A DNA stretch of 64,000 bases, from the NCBI RefSeq assembly GCF_013248975.1, contig NZ_JABRWH010000001.1, positions 1,116,001-1,180,000 of the forward strand, read 5' to 3'. The notes beneath the pieces are model-generated. The model searched no databases. It saw only the letters and a list, made by a program, of their open reading frames with translations, and had not been told where the DNA came from. The stretch is from Neobacillus endophyticus. Lineage in GTDB: Bacteria; Bacillota; Bacilli; Bacillales; Cytobacillaceae. How positions within the stretch are numbered: position 1 is the first letter of the stretch; the number at the start of each line of letters is the position of its first letter. A program made the translations under genes and the position numbers. Shown one piece after another: positions 45,000-53,890 of the stretch.

Positions 45000-45725
45000 T
45001 TATATAACTTCCAATGGAAGATAGTAATCAGTATTAACCAACTCTTCTATTACAATCTCGCCATTCTTTTTGTAAATTTTATATCCTTTGGCATGTTGGC
45101 AGGTTTTGGGAATTTTGAATTGCTGGCCTTGCACTTCGATGGCACAGTTATTTTCTAATGCGATTCCCACTGTATCCAGTTGATTCATCTTTGTTATAAA
45201 GTCTGCCTTCCGTTCCTCATCGTTGAAATGAGGGCAATGGATACCTGGGATGAACCCTAATCCCTCTAGCACGATGTATTCCGTTGATTCCTTGCGAATT
45301 TGCAGTGAATCGCTGTGCCCATATTGAAACCAGCAAATTGCGCCGGCACTTAATCCTGACAAAATCGTCCCTTGTTGATAGGCTTCCTTCAGCAGGAGAT
45401 CGACACCCTGCTCCTTCCAGATCTTTAACATGCTGTCCGTATCGCCGCCGCCCACATAAATGATATCGGCTGAAAGGATTTTCCGTTTGATTTCTTCAGA
45501 AGAATCTGGCTGATGAATAAGATACAGCGAATCCGTTTGGCATCCCAGCCTCCCACCATATGCCCGGTGAAAACTATCAATATATCCTTGTGACTCCCCG
45601 CTCGCAGTCGGAATAAACAACGCATGAGGACACGTTTTATTAGCGAGACTCACAATATACTCATCAATGGCCAGCGTCTCCAATTCTCTGATCTCTCCGC
45701 CGCCAATCGCAACAATTGTGCCCAT
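45000..45725 (-). CDS. Peptidase E-like (family S51) protein
   Basis: 241 aa. GTIVAIGGGEIRELETLAID at the start, FIPTASGE, IIYVGGGDTDSMLKIWKEQG and the nucleophile serine in ILSGLSAGAICWFQYG, then GLGFIPGIHCPHF with the partner His. It matches B. subtilis YgaJ and the cyanophycinase/dipeptidase E family, which cleave Asp-containing dipeptides. No signal peptide, so cytosolic. ATG at 45725 behind GGGGGATCC. It is transcribed after the uridine kinase-like gene. Confidence 0.85.
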   Translation of the reverse strand: MGTIVAIGGGEIRELETLAIDEYIVSLANKTCPHALFIPTASGESQGYIDSFHRAYGGRLGCQTDSLYLIHQPDSSEEIKRKILSADIIYVGGGDTDSMLKIWKEQGVDLLLKEAYQQGTILSGLSAGAICWFQYGHSDSLQIRKESTEYIVLEGLGFIPGIHCPHFNDEERKADFITKMNQLDTVGIALENNCAIEVQGQQFKIPKTCQHAKGYKIYKKNGEIVIEELVNTDYYLPLEVI

Positions 45726-45806
45726 TCTAGGATCCCCCTTTTTATTTTTCAGAAGATTATACCATTATCTTTAGGAATTCTCATTCAAAATGGACATGAA
45801 AAAACC

Positions 45807-46397
45807 TTATTCCGTTCCGTTAACAATAAAGTCTACTCTTTCTTGTGGTACCTGTTCCTTCATATATATGTCTTCCGCGATCATCCAATTGTCTTCCCAT
45901 ATACTTCTTGCTGCTTGCCCGTCCCTTTCAAGTCCACGTGCCAACCTTGTTTCCCGCGGTGTATTTACCCAAATTTTTATATCACAATGATTCTCCATTT
46001 CCTTGCGAATGGCATAAACACCTTCTATGATGACGATTCCCCCTGAAGGAGCCAAATGCCACTCTGCTAATCTATCCAAATCCCAGTCATATCGCTGATA
46101 GTTCCCTTCCTTGTTTTGCCTCAAAGGTTCCAGCACCTGGGTTAAGACCCTCTGCCAATCATAATCTGCACCAATTGGTTTGTCTTTTGGATGCGCTTTC
46201 ATAATATGATGAGATGGCTTATAAAAATCATCCATGTGGATCACAGTTACATTCTCACATTCTTCTTTTAAGCGATTGGCCAATGTGCTTTTACCGGAAC
46301 CGCCGCAGCCGTCAATGCCTATGATTAAAGTTTGACGTTTTTTAGGAAAAGAGTTTATTAGTTTTACCAGTTGATCAAAGGTACGTAGTTTTGCCAC
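45807..46397 (-). CDS. Uridine kinase-like P-loop kinase
   Basis: 196 aa. P-loop IIGIDGCGGSGKSTLANRLK, then TVIHMDDFYKPSHHI, YDWQRVLTQVLEPLR, a YDWDLDRL acceptor stretch, GIVIIEGVYAIRKEM and an arginine-bearing lid (TRLARGLERDG). It is in the uridine kinase/phosphoribulokinase superfamily; the substrate is unknown. ATG at 46397; a weak site AAGCGGTGA precedes it. It may share a transcript with the peptidase gene downstream. Confidence 0.75.
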   Translation of the reverse strand: MAKLRTFDQLVKLINSFPKKRQTLIIGIDGCGGSGKSTLANRLKEECENVTVIHMDDFYKPSHHIMKAHPKDKPIGADYDWQRVLTQVLEPLRQNKEGNYQRYDWDLDRLAEWHLAPSGGIVIIEGVYAIRKEMENHCDIKIWVNTPRETRLARGLERDGQAARSIWEDNWMIAEDIYMKEQVPQERVDFIVNGTE

Positions 46398-46679
46398 TTT
46401 GTCACCGCTTTCTATTTAATAGATACAACTATTCATCCCAATAGATTTGGGAAAGCCCACACCCGCTTTACCATCAAATGTTTCAATGTGTTTTTTCCTC
46501 TTTTTGGATATTCCCTGCCATCAGCATATCATGAATTCTTACCCAGTCACATGTTTTGTTTGCAAGTTGAGATTCCTAAAGAAGGAATGACAAGCTTCTG
46601 TATGGAAATAATTATCTAATTGGAAAAACTGACTTGACATAGCTATTATATTTTTACAATTTTTGAGGAGGTAGTCATT

Positions 46680-47018
46680 TTGACTGAAGCAACAATAGAG
46701 GATTTTCTTAAATTAGACATTCGTATTGGTACGATCATAAGTGCTGAACCCTTTCCAGAGGCTCGTAAACCAGCAATCAAATTAACAATCGATTTTGGAG
46801 AAGAGTTGGGCATGAAACAATCCAGTGCACAAATTACCAAAAGATACACGCCAGATCTATTAATCGGCCGCCAAGTGGCTGCCGTTGTTAACTTTCCTCC
46901 ACGCCGGATAGCGGGATTCCGATCTGAAGTTTTGGTGATTGGCGGTGTACCTGAAGATGGCGATGTTGTTTTGTTACAGCCAGATACAATCGTTAAAAAT
47001 GGAACACCGATTGCTTAG
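46680..47018 (+). CDS. csaA: CsaA chaperone-like tRNA-binding-fold protein
   Basis: 112 aa: [60 protein letters not shown] and [17 protein letters not shown], the full CsaA/EMAP-II-type OB-fold domain. In B. subtilis CsaA is a dimeric chaperone linked to SecA and preprotein export. The start is TTG at 46680 with GAGGAGG ten bases upstream. A possible promoter (TTGGAA, 18 bases, TATTAT) lies at about 46621-46650. It is monocistronic, ended by a hairpin at 47048-47076. Confidence 0.92.
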   Translation: MTEATIEDFLKLDIRIGTIISAEPFPEARKPAIKLTIDFGEELGMKQSSAQITKRYTPDLLIGRQVAAVVNFPPRRIAGFRSEVLVIGGVPEDGDVVLLQPDTIVKNGTPIA

Positions 47019-47168
47019 TGGCTACTACTTATTTCTTACAAAATAACCAAGGCGATGCTTGATGAAAGCATCGCCTTCTACATACCTTTCTATCAATAAA
47101 TCATCCGCAATTATTTTTTTTATGCTACATTAATGTAAAAGAGTGTGATCAAAAAGAGGTATACTATC

Positions 47169-48725
47169 GTGAATTCGCAATTGACAGCTTATGTTACGCT
47201 TGCTTGTACATCCGGTGTACTCAATTTGTATTTATGTTTAAACGTATTTACAAAACGGCACCACTATACGAATATTGCTAAATTTTTTATTCTTTATACT
47301 TGGGTTATAACGATTTATTGTTTTGCTTCTGCTTTCGGTTTAATGTCTACATCACTTGGGGAATTAAAATTTTGGACAACCATCGAATATATTGGCATGC
47401 CGTTTTCCCCTCCTTTGGGATTATTATTTATCATGCAGTATCTGGGATTTAAGATAACAAAAAAACGTTTCATTTCACTGCTGATCATCCCCTTTATCAG
47501 CTTGGTAATGGTTGCCACGAATGATTGGCATCATCTGCATTACCGAGTATTTGAAATCGATCCGAAGTTGGGAGCACCGTATGTCCATCAGGAAATCGGC
47601 ATATGGTATGTGATTCATGGAATTTACACATTTGGCTGCATGTTTGTCGCTTTTCTATTCGTACTCTCCCGTTGGAAAGAAACAGCGAAGGTTTACCGGC
47701 CGCAATTAATCTCGTTAATGTTCGGACAGCTTGTTCCGATCGTAACAGCTTTTCTCTATTTAATAGGTTGTACACCGCCGGGATTTGATCCGGTGCCGAT
47801 GGTCTTATGGCTTTCCTCTGTTTTGTATTTATGGTCAATTAGTTCATCACGTATGTTTTCGATTATGCCCATCGCGAAAGATTCCATATTTCATAGTATC
47901 AATGATGGGGTTATTGTATTGGATGAATCCTATCGATTAATTGAGTTTAATCAGTCGAGCCAAAGGATGTTCCCGCCTTTGAATAAATCTATGTTCGGGA
48001 TGGACTTTGATCATGTTTGGCAGCAACTATCAGGTGCATCCTTTCCTTTCCAATTAGAGGCCGTTACGTCGATACAAGAATTGCAACTGGCAGAGGATCA
48101 AGCGATACGCACCTATCAGGTTCGTACATCCGCATTGCAGCACGGTAATAGCAGTAAAGGTCTATTAATTATTTTCACGGATATCACGGAGCTAAAAGGT
48201 CTCCAAGTGAAATTAGAGCATCTCGCCTACTATGATGAGCTTACACAAATTAATAATCGCCGAGCCTTTTTTCAAACATGTGAGCGGGAATTTTCGGAAG
48301 CTCATGAGTTTTCATCACCCTTTACGGTCATATTGTTTGATATTGATCATTTTAAAAAATTGAATGATACCTATGGTCATTATATTGGAGATCAAGTGCT
48401 GATCCATGTAGCAAAGGTTTGCAAAACGCAAGTGAACGAAGGCATCCTATTTGCCCGCTATGGCGGTGAGGAGTTTGTGCTTGCATTGAAAGGATGTACA
48501 GAATTAGAAGGTGTAGCCTTAGCCAATCAACTTCGCAGACAAGTGGAGGCCGAGCCACTTCATACCGATGAGGGAGTGATTACCGTTACGATCAGCTGTG
48601 GTGTAGCGGAAGCAACAAACGCGCCGGAGGAAACACTGAATCAATTATTGAATAAAGCGGATCAAGCTTTATACTCTGTAAAACGTGCTGGGCGAAACCA
48701 AGTGCACGTGTATACTGCGATATAA
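47169..48725 (+). CDS. Membrane-bound diguanylate cyclase (N7TM-PAS-GGDEF)
   Basis: About 518 aa. Seven membrane helices fill the first 220 residues, typical of the histidine-kinase N-terminal 7TM domain. A PAS domain follows at about 230-340 (SIFHSINDGVIVLDESYRLI). Then a GGDEF domain (YYDELTQINNRRAFFQ, FTVILFDIDHFKKLNDTYGH) with the active-site variant RYGGEEF. Signature and metal-binding Asp are intact, so it should make c-di-GMP from two GTP. No RxxD inhibitory site is seen just before GGEEF. I use GTG 47169 after AAAAGAGG; GTG 47145 is possible. A c-di-GMP riboswitch at 739-818 is a candidate local responder. Confidence 0.88.
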   Translation: MNSQLTAYVTLACTSGVLNLYLCLNVFTKRHHYTNIAKFFILYTWVITIYCFASAFGLMSTSLGELKFWTTIEYIGMPFSPPLGLLFIMQYLGFKITKKRFISLLIIPFISLVMVATNDWHHLHYRVFEIDPKLGAPYVHQEIGIWYVIHGIYTFGCMFVAFLFVLSRWKETAKVYRPQLISLMFGQLVPIVTAFLYLIGCTPPGFDPVPMVLWLSSVLYLWSISSSRMFSIMPIAKDSIFHSINDGVIVLDESYRLIEFNQSSQRMFPPLNKSMFGMDFDHVWQQLSGASFPFQLEAVTSIQELQLAEDQAIRTYQVRTSALQHGNSSKGLLIIFTDITELKGLQVKLEHLAYYDELTQINNRRAFFQTCEREFSEAHEFSSPFTVILFDIDHFKKLNDTYGHYIGDQVLIHVAKVCKTQVNEGILFARYGGEEFVLALKGCTELEGVALANQLRRQVEAEPLHTDEGVITVTISCGVAEATNAPEETLNQLLNKADQALYSVKRAGRNQVHVYTAI

Positions 48726-48740
48726 AATTACGCTAACTAG

Positions 48741-48780
48741 GCAAAAAACGTATGGATCTTTTAGGTCCATACGTTTTTTT
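48741..48780. terminator. Bidirectional terminator
   Basis: AAAAAACGTATGGA pairs with TCCATACGTTTTTT over a nine-base loop. It separates the convergent cyclase and permease genes. Confidence 0.9.
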
Positions 48781-48787
48781 AAATCTA

Positions 48788-49615
48788 TCATTTCACCGAC
48801 CCCAGCATCCCTGCCACAAAGTGCTTCTGCATGACAAAGAAAATGAAGGCTGCGGGTAACGTGGCAATAACGATCGCGGTCATGATCACACCATAGTCGG
48901 GCGAATAGCTTGAGCCCAAATTGGAGATGAGCAGCGGGATCGTTTGATTTTCCGGAGACTGTAAAACTACTAATGGCCATAAATAACTGTTCCAGCTAGA
49001 CATGAATGTGATAATGGCGCCGGCAGCATAGGTTGTTTTCATCGTTGGTACATAGATGCGAAAGAACACCCCAAGCTCGGTAAGCCCGTCAATCCGGCCT
49101 GCTTCAAGAATGTCTTTTGGGAACATCTTGGTGCTTTGCCGAAAGAAGAAGATCAAAAAAGCCGTGGTAATCGTCGGCAGAATCACAGCCCCAAGGGTAT
49201 CAATCCCGATCATGGGAACGGTTTGCGAAACCGCGGCAAATATTCGGAATAAGGGTACCATCAAGGCGGCAAACGGAATCATCATCGAAAGCAGCAGAAC
49301 ATTGAACACGAAATCCTTTGCCTTGCTTTTAAAAATTTCAAATCCATAGCCGGCCAACGATGCGACCAGCATCGCCAGCACGGTGGTAATAATGGAAACT
49401 TTGGCTGAATTCCACAACGCGGTTCCGAGGTCCGCTGAATTTAATAGATGCTTTAGATTTTCTATAAAGAAGCTGCCCGGCAGGAGTGTACCCTTTGTAA
49501 CATCCACAGACTTATTAGTGGAACTGACCACCATCCATAAAAACGGGAAGATTGAAATAAACGATGCGGCCACAAGGATCAGATAAACAAACACCCGTTT
49601 AAGCATTTTTATCAC
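48788..49615 (-). CDS. Sugar ABC transporter permease (MalG/AraQ type)
   Basis: 275 aa with six membrane helices. EAGRIDGLTELGVFFRIYVP is the EAA loop that docks the ATPase. The signature NSYLWPLVVL appears in the last third, and the C-terminus ends with GMLGSVK as in MalG-type proteins. It imports an oligosaccharide with the permease encoded just upstream, overlapping it by 17 bases, and with the binding protein. No ATPase gene is in the operon; a shared MsmX-type ATPase, common in Bacillus, is likely. ATG at 49615. Confidence 0.9.
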   Translation of the reverse strand: MIKMLKRVFVYLILVAASFISIFPFLWMVVSSTNKSVDVTKGTLLPGSFFIENLKHLLNSADLGTALWNSAKVSIITTVLAMLVASLAGYGFEIFKSKAKDFVFNVLLLSMMIPFAALMVPLFRIFAAVSQTVPMIGIDTLGAVILPTITTAFLIFFFRQSTKMFPKDILEAGRIDGLTELGVFFRIYVPTMKTTYAAGAIITFMSSWNSYLWPLVVLQSPENQTIPLLISNLGSSYSPDYGVIMTAIVIATLPAAFIFFVMQKHFVAGMLGSVK

Positions 49616-50531
49616 CTGCTACTCTGAACTGAATAATCGAGAAGAACACGATCAAAATCACAATGGCGTATGATACGGTCGCGGCGTAGCCAAAGTCTGG
49701 CGTATATTTGAACGAAAGGTTATAGATGTACTGTGAAATTGTCATCGTCGCATTACCCGGCCCGCCCTTCGTAATATTCATGACTTCATCAAATAACTGC
49801 AGCGTCCCAATCGTGGACGTAATCGTGGTAAACAGAATGATGGGCTTCAAGAGCGGAATGGTAATTCTGAAAAACTGCTGCACCGATGAAGCGCCGTCGA
49901 TTCTGGCTGCTTCATAGATGGATTCATCAATATTTTGCAAGGCGGATAAGAAGAAGATCATATTATAGCCCGTCCAGCGCCATGTAATGGCCACAACAAT
50001 CGCGATTTTTGACCAAAAAGGATCTGTTAGCCAAGGAATTGGATGAGAGATCAGGGCAAGTTTCATTAGCATCATGTTCATGATGCCATCCTGAGCAAAT
50101 AAATATTTAAAAATAACCGAATAGGCAACTAGCGATGTGACACAAGGCAAAAAGATGGCTGTCCGGAACAATCCCTTTAACTTGATCGTCTTGCTATTTA
50201 GCAAAACGGAAAGAAATAAAGCGAGAATGATCATAATCGGCACTTGAATAATGAGGTATGTCACTGTATTTCTTACGGTTGTGAGGAAGACAGGATCATG
50301 AAATAACCGTAAATAGTTCGCCAAGCCGACAAATTTCAGGTTGGTTCCTGTTCCTGACTGCAGGGATAAGAGAAAAGCCTTAACCATTGGGTAAAAGTAA
50401 AACACACAAATCATGATCGTCGCCGCCGCAATAAACAACCAACCTACCAATGCATTTTTCAAGTGAAATTTCCGGGGGATTTTTGTTATTTGAACATTCC
50501 GGGCTGCTTTTGCCGGGATCATTTCCATCAT
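49599..50531 (-). CDS. Sugar ABC transporter permease (MalF/AraP type)
   Basis: 310 aa, six membrane helices after a basic N-terminal arm. The EAA loop is YEAARIDGASSVQQFFRITI. LQLFDEVMNITKGGPGNAT is the typical MalF-type signature near the C-terminus. It pairs with the MalG-type permease downstream. The ATG at 50531 lies behind AGGAGATG; Met2 or Met4 are other options. A long structured hairpin separates it from the binding-protein gene, which probably lowers its expression compared with the binding protein. Confidence 0.9.
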   Translation of the reverse strand: MMEMIPAKAARNVQITKIPRKFHLKNALVGWLFIAAATIMICVFYFYPMVKAFLLSLQSGTGTNLKFVGLANYLRLFHDPVFLTTVRNTVTYLIIQVPIMIILALFLSVLLNSKTIKLKGLFRTAIFLPCVTSLVAYSVIFKYLFAQDGIMNMMLMKLALISHPIPWLTDPFWSKIAIVVAITWRWTGYNMIFFLSALQNIDESIYEAARIDGASSVQQFFRITIPLLKPIILFTTITSTIGTLQLFDEVMNITKGGPGNATMTISQYIYNLSFKYTPDFGYAATVSYAIVILIVFFSIIQFRVAGDKNA

Positions 50532-50549
50532 CTCCTAACCATCCTGTTC

Positions 50550-50635
50550 CTAAAAACGAAGCCTCGGAGCATCTCACCTGATACTTGGAATTACGGTATC
50601 AATAGGAGCTTGCATGCCCGAGGCTTCATGTCCAT
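50550..50635 (-). promoter_or_regulatory. Structured intergenic element between binding-protein and permease genes
   Basis: GAAGCCTCGGGCAT pairs with ATGCTCCGAGGCTTC, about 70 bases from end to end, enclosing a second hairpin (GATAC/GTATC). The minus strand continues GTTTTTAGG. It is probably a partial terminator or mRNA stabiliser that keeps binding protein in excess over permease. Confidence 0.65.
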
Positions 50636-50646
50636 ATACTTATTCT

Positions 50647-51936
50647 TTATTTAATTTGTTCCTCTGCTTGTTTTTGTGCGTCTTTAAGTACTTGGCCGAG
50701 GTCTTTTCCTTTTAAATAATCCTGGGCACTGACGGTTAAGATGTCTTCAATGGCGTACGTGTTAAGACCATAGTTTACCTGAGGGATTTTGTCTGTCCAG
50801 CCCGCAAAATCAGAAATAATTTTCTGACCTCCGAAGAATGGATCGGCCGCTTTATAGGCATCCGTTTCTGCAGCAGGTTTGTATGTGCCGATGGCGCCGA
50901 TTTCTTGTACGATCTTTTGATAGAAATCAACGTTTGAGCCAAATGTTTTGGCCAAGAAATCCGCTGCTTTTTCCTTGCCTGGGATATTTAAAACATACCA
51001 GGAACTTCCGCCCAAGTTAGAGGCGTTCACAGAATTAGCATCACCCGCAAGCTTTGGCAGCGGAACAACAGCCCATTTTCCCGATTGGGAAGCTTCCGCT
51101 TTAATGGAAGGTGTAATCCAGTTTCCAGTAGGAACGCTAGCGACCGCGCCGCTGTTAAAGGCTGCGACAAATTGGCTCCAGTCGGAAATCGGCTTCACGA
51201 TATTGGATGTCATCAATGATTTGTAGGTTTGGAATGCTTCTTTCAATGCTTGATTATTAGCTAAATCAGGTGTTGTGCCATCCTCTTTGGAATACCAAGC
51301 ACCTGCTGATTGAATCATCATGCGGATCAGGCCGAGGTCCTTCGGATCTTGTGTCAGCATATCTTTGCCAGTGGCGGCTTTAACCTTCTTACCAATTTCA
51401 ATATACTTGTTCCAATCAATATTTTGCAGGTCGTTCACGGTATAGCCTGCTTTTTGTAAATAATCGGTTCTGACATACAGCCCGGCTACCCCGGTATCAA
51501 ATGGAATACTGTAGTTTTTGCCATTATACGTCCCAGCGGCCACTTTGTATTTTGCAAAATCGTCTGCCTTGAATGAGTCAGTCATATCCTTGAACATATC
51601 CGGATAGGCTTTCAAAAAGCTTTGGGAACGATAATCTTCAATTAAGACAATGTTTGGCAACCCTTTTGTAGTTCCGGAACTTAAAGTGGTATTTAACTTC
51701 TGGACAATATCGGCTTGAGCCATTTCCACAACATTGATCTTCAAGTTCGGGTCTACTGACTTGTAGGCCTCTTTTGCGATATTCATTGCTTTAATGTTAA
51801 AATTCGGATCCCATGCCCAGACAGTTATTTCTTTCACATCTTTGGCATTGCTGGCTGTTTGTTTGCTTGTTCCTCCGGAAGAACAAGCAGCCAGAAACAG
51901 GACGGAAACAAAAAACAGTGCCATTAATCTTTTCAT
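50647..51936 (-). CDS. Sugar ABC transporter substrate-binding lipoprotein
   Basis: 429 aa. Signal peptide with lipobox LFLAAC (Cys18), then a Ser/Thr linker. Family 1 solute-binding fold: ITVWAWDPNFNIKAMNIAKE, LPNIVLIEDYRSQSFL, YSIPFDTGVAGLYVRTDYLQ and VASVPTGNWITPSIKAEASQ. It is a membrane-tethered receptor for a carbohydrate, probably oligosaccharide. ATG at 51936 after GGGGGGATATCA. A cre-like site lies 25 bases upstream, so glucose repression by CcpA is likely. The YesMN-like sensor pair upstream probably induces it. Confidence 0.9.
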   Translation of the reverse strand: MKRLMALFFVSVLFLAACSSGGTSKQTASNAKDVKEITVWAWDPNFNIKAMNIAKEAYKSVDPNLKINVVEMAQADIVQKLNTTLSSGTTKGLPNIVLIEDYRSQSFLKAYPDMFKDMTDSFKADDFAKYKVAAGTYNGKNYSIPFDTGVAGLYVRTDYLQKAGYTVNDLQNIDWNKYIEIGKKVKAATGKDMLTQDPKDLGLIRMMIQSAGAWYSKEDGTTPDLANNQALKEAFQTYKSLMTSNIVKPISDWSQFVAAFNSGAVASVPTGNWITPSIKAEASQSGKWAVVPLPKLAGDANSVNASNLGGSSWYVLNIPGKEKAADFLAKTFGSNVDFYQKIVQEIGAIGTYKPAAETDAYKAADPFFGGQKIISDFAGWTDKIPQVNYGLNTYAIEDILTVSAQDYLKGKDLGQVLKDAQKQAEEQIK

Positions 51937-51960
51937 TGATATCCCCCCAAGTATCTTTCA

Positions 51961-51974
51961 TGTAAGCGTTAAAC
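51961..51974. promoter_or_regulatory. CcpA cre-like site
   Basis: TGTAAGCGTTAAAC matches 12 of 14 positions of the cre consensus TGWAARCGYTWWCA, just upstream of the binding-protein gene. Confidence 0.6.
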
Positions 51975-52104
51975 ATCTTACAACTATCATGTTAGCACCG
52001 GGTGAGAATGACTTGTTAGAAATATCTTTTCCAGTTTTTGCACTATTTTTGTTTCGTGTATACGCTTCCAAATAGATGATTTGTCATATTTTTAGATACT
52101 AAAA

Positions 52105-53880
52105 CTATTTTTGGCTGACCGGAAGGATGATTCTAATCTTCGTTCCCTCTCCAGGCTTACTAGAAATATTCACGCCATACGGCTCTCCATAAATGAGTTG
52201 AATCCGCTCATGAACATTTCTTACCCCGATACCTGAAAAAAGCTGCTGCTTCCGTTTGGTATCTGGAAGATCCCCTTCAAGATCCTCATCCATTCCATCA
52301 CCATTGTCGATCACTTCGCATATCAAATGACTATTTTCCTGCCAAACGAGGACGTGAATATATCCCTCTGTTTTATGGTTGAACCCATGAAAAAAGGAGT
52401 TCTCCACAAACGGCTGCAGCATCAACTTAGGAACGAGATGATCCATGCATTCAGACGCGGCATAATAGTTGACTCGTATGCGATCACCGTAACGTTTTTG
52501 ATTGATAAAAACATAGTTTTTTAGGTTATCCAGTTCCTGCTTGACAGTAATCATTTCACTTCCGTTGCTAATGGTGTTCTGCAGCAATGAAATCAGGGCC
52601 GTGATGGTCGCTTCCATTTCTTCTTTTTCATCGAGCCGGTCCATGAATTTGATCGTGGTGAGCGTATTGTATAGAAAATGCGGATTGATTTGCTGCTGCA
52701 GGGCGGCAAGTTCGGCGTTGCGCTGCTGTTTCTGGGCTTGCATTAACTTCTCCACATATTCATGAAGCTCATCCAACATCGAATTGAATGCTCGGCCAAT
52801 TTGTCGCGTTTCATACGTCCCTTTTTCTGTTACATATTGGTGGAAATCATATTTCGGAGCATTCCCAATTTGTCTTACAAGCCGGGATAAAGAATTCGTC
52901 AGTCTTCTTGAAACAACAAAGACAATCATTAAAGCCACCATGACAATGGCCAGCACGATATAAGCAATCGCTCTTTGATTAATTACATGGCCAATTGCCT
53001 CCTGTTTGTCGACCATGTTGACGAGATACATGTCCAAATAGGGATTATAGTCTGCCAGTATGATTTGATCTTTGCCCTTAAAGCTTTTCACCATATACGT
53101 CTGATTGCTTTGTTCCAAATCCTTTGCATAATGAAGCAGGCTCTTCTCCTGATGCCCGATCAGATCCGCTGCATTGCTGGAAACAACGATCCCTTTGCGG
53201 TCCAAAAGAAACACATTGTTGCCAAAGCTTGTAAAGCCTGAATAAAAGGTCCGGAATTGAGTTTCGGGAATAGCAAAATACATCGAGCCATACACCAGAC
53301 CAGACGTACGATCCATGAAGGCTCTGGAGGCTACAATATAATTTTCATTATCCTTCCCAAAAGGATTGTTGGTGAGATGATGATCATATTGATAAATCAG
53401 CTTCTTCGGTTCTTTTAGCGTATTGCGGGAAAGGAGGCTGTTTTTGAACTTTTCATCATCAATCGGCCAGTAGGTGTTATCCGCTGCGTACACAACTCCA
53501 TTTTTCCCGATAAAAAAGATTCCCATTTGATTATTATTCAACAGGGATTTAATATAGTTGATTTTCTGGGCGATGTTATAATAATCGTTCATCTTTTCTA
53601 CATCGGATTCTTTTTCGGTGAGGATGCGGCGAACCGTACCGCTTTGCAGCAAGTTATTGGATGCAAGTACCACGGAATTATCAAAAGACTCCAGATTCGC
53701 TTGGAACTTATCCATTAATTTCGTGTTCATCATGCTGAATTTTTCAATGAAAAATTTCTCGGACATATTTATGGTGACCCAGGTGATGGAGACAGAAAGG
53801 ATGATAATGATCGCCACTGTAATCATGAAAAGGATTATAAACAGCCTGTTATGCTGGAAGCGTTCCGGAATAATATTCAT
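52105..53880 (-). CDS. YesM-type sensor histidine kinase
   Basis: About 591 aa from the ATG at 53880, which has GAGGGG six bases upstream. First membrane helix at about 14-37 (FIILFMITVAIIIILSVSIT), a 250-residue outer sensor domain (dCache-like), second helix near 290-312, a HAMP linker, then the His_kinase domain with the phospho-acceptor in QQQINPHFLYNTLTTIKFMD and an ATP-binding domain with EVIDNGDGMDEDLEGD and GIGVRNVHERIQLIYG. Class of B. subtilis YesM/LytS-like sensors that control sugar importers. It starts 11 bases after its response regulator stops. Confidence 0.9.
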   Translation of the reverse strand: MNIIPERFQHNRLFIILFMITVAIIIILSVSITWVTINMSEKFFIEKFSMMNTKLMDKFQANLESFDNSVVLASNNLLQSGTVRRILTEKESDVEKMNDYYNIAQKINYIKSLLNNNQMGIFFIGKNGVVYAADNTYWPIDDEKFKNSLLSRNTLKEPKKLIYQYDHHLTNNPFGKDNENYIVASRAFMDRTSGLVYGSMYFAIPETQFRTFYSGFTSFGNNVFLLDRKGIVVSSNAADLIGHQEKSLLHYAKDLEQSNQTYMVKSFKGKDQIILADYNPYLDMYLVNMVDKQEAIGHVINQRAIAYIVLAIVMVALMIVFVVSRRLTNSLSRLVRQIGNAPKYDFHQYVTEKGTYETRQIGRAFNSMLDELHEYVEKLMQAQKQQRNAELAALQQQINPHFLYNTLTTIKFMDRLDEKEEMEATITALISLLQNTISNGSEMITVKQELDNLKNYVFINQKRYGDRIRVNYYAASECMDHLVPKLMLQPFVENSFFHGFNHKTEGYIHVLVWQENSHLICEVIDNGDGMDEDLEGDLPDTKRKQQLFSGIGVRNVHERIQLIYGEPYGVNISSKPGEGTKIRIILPVSQK

Positions 53881-53890
53881 GGTATGCCCC

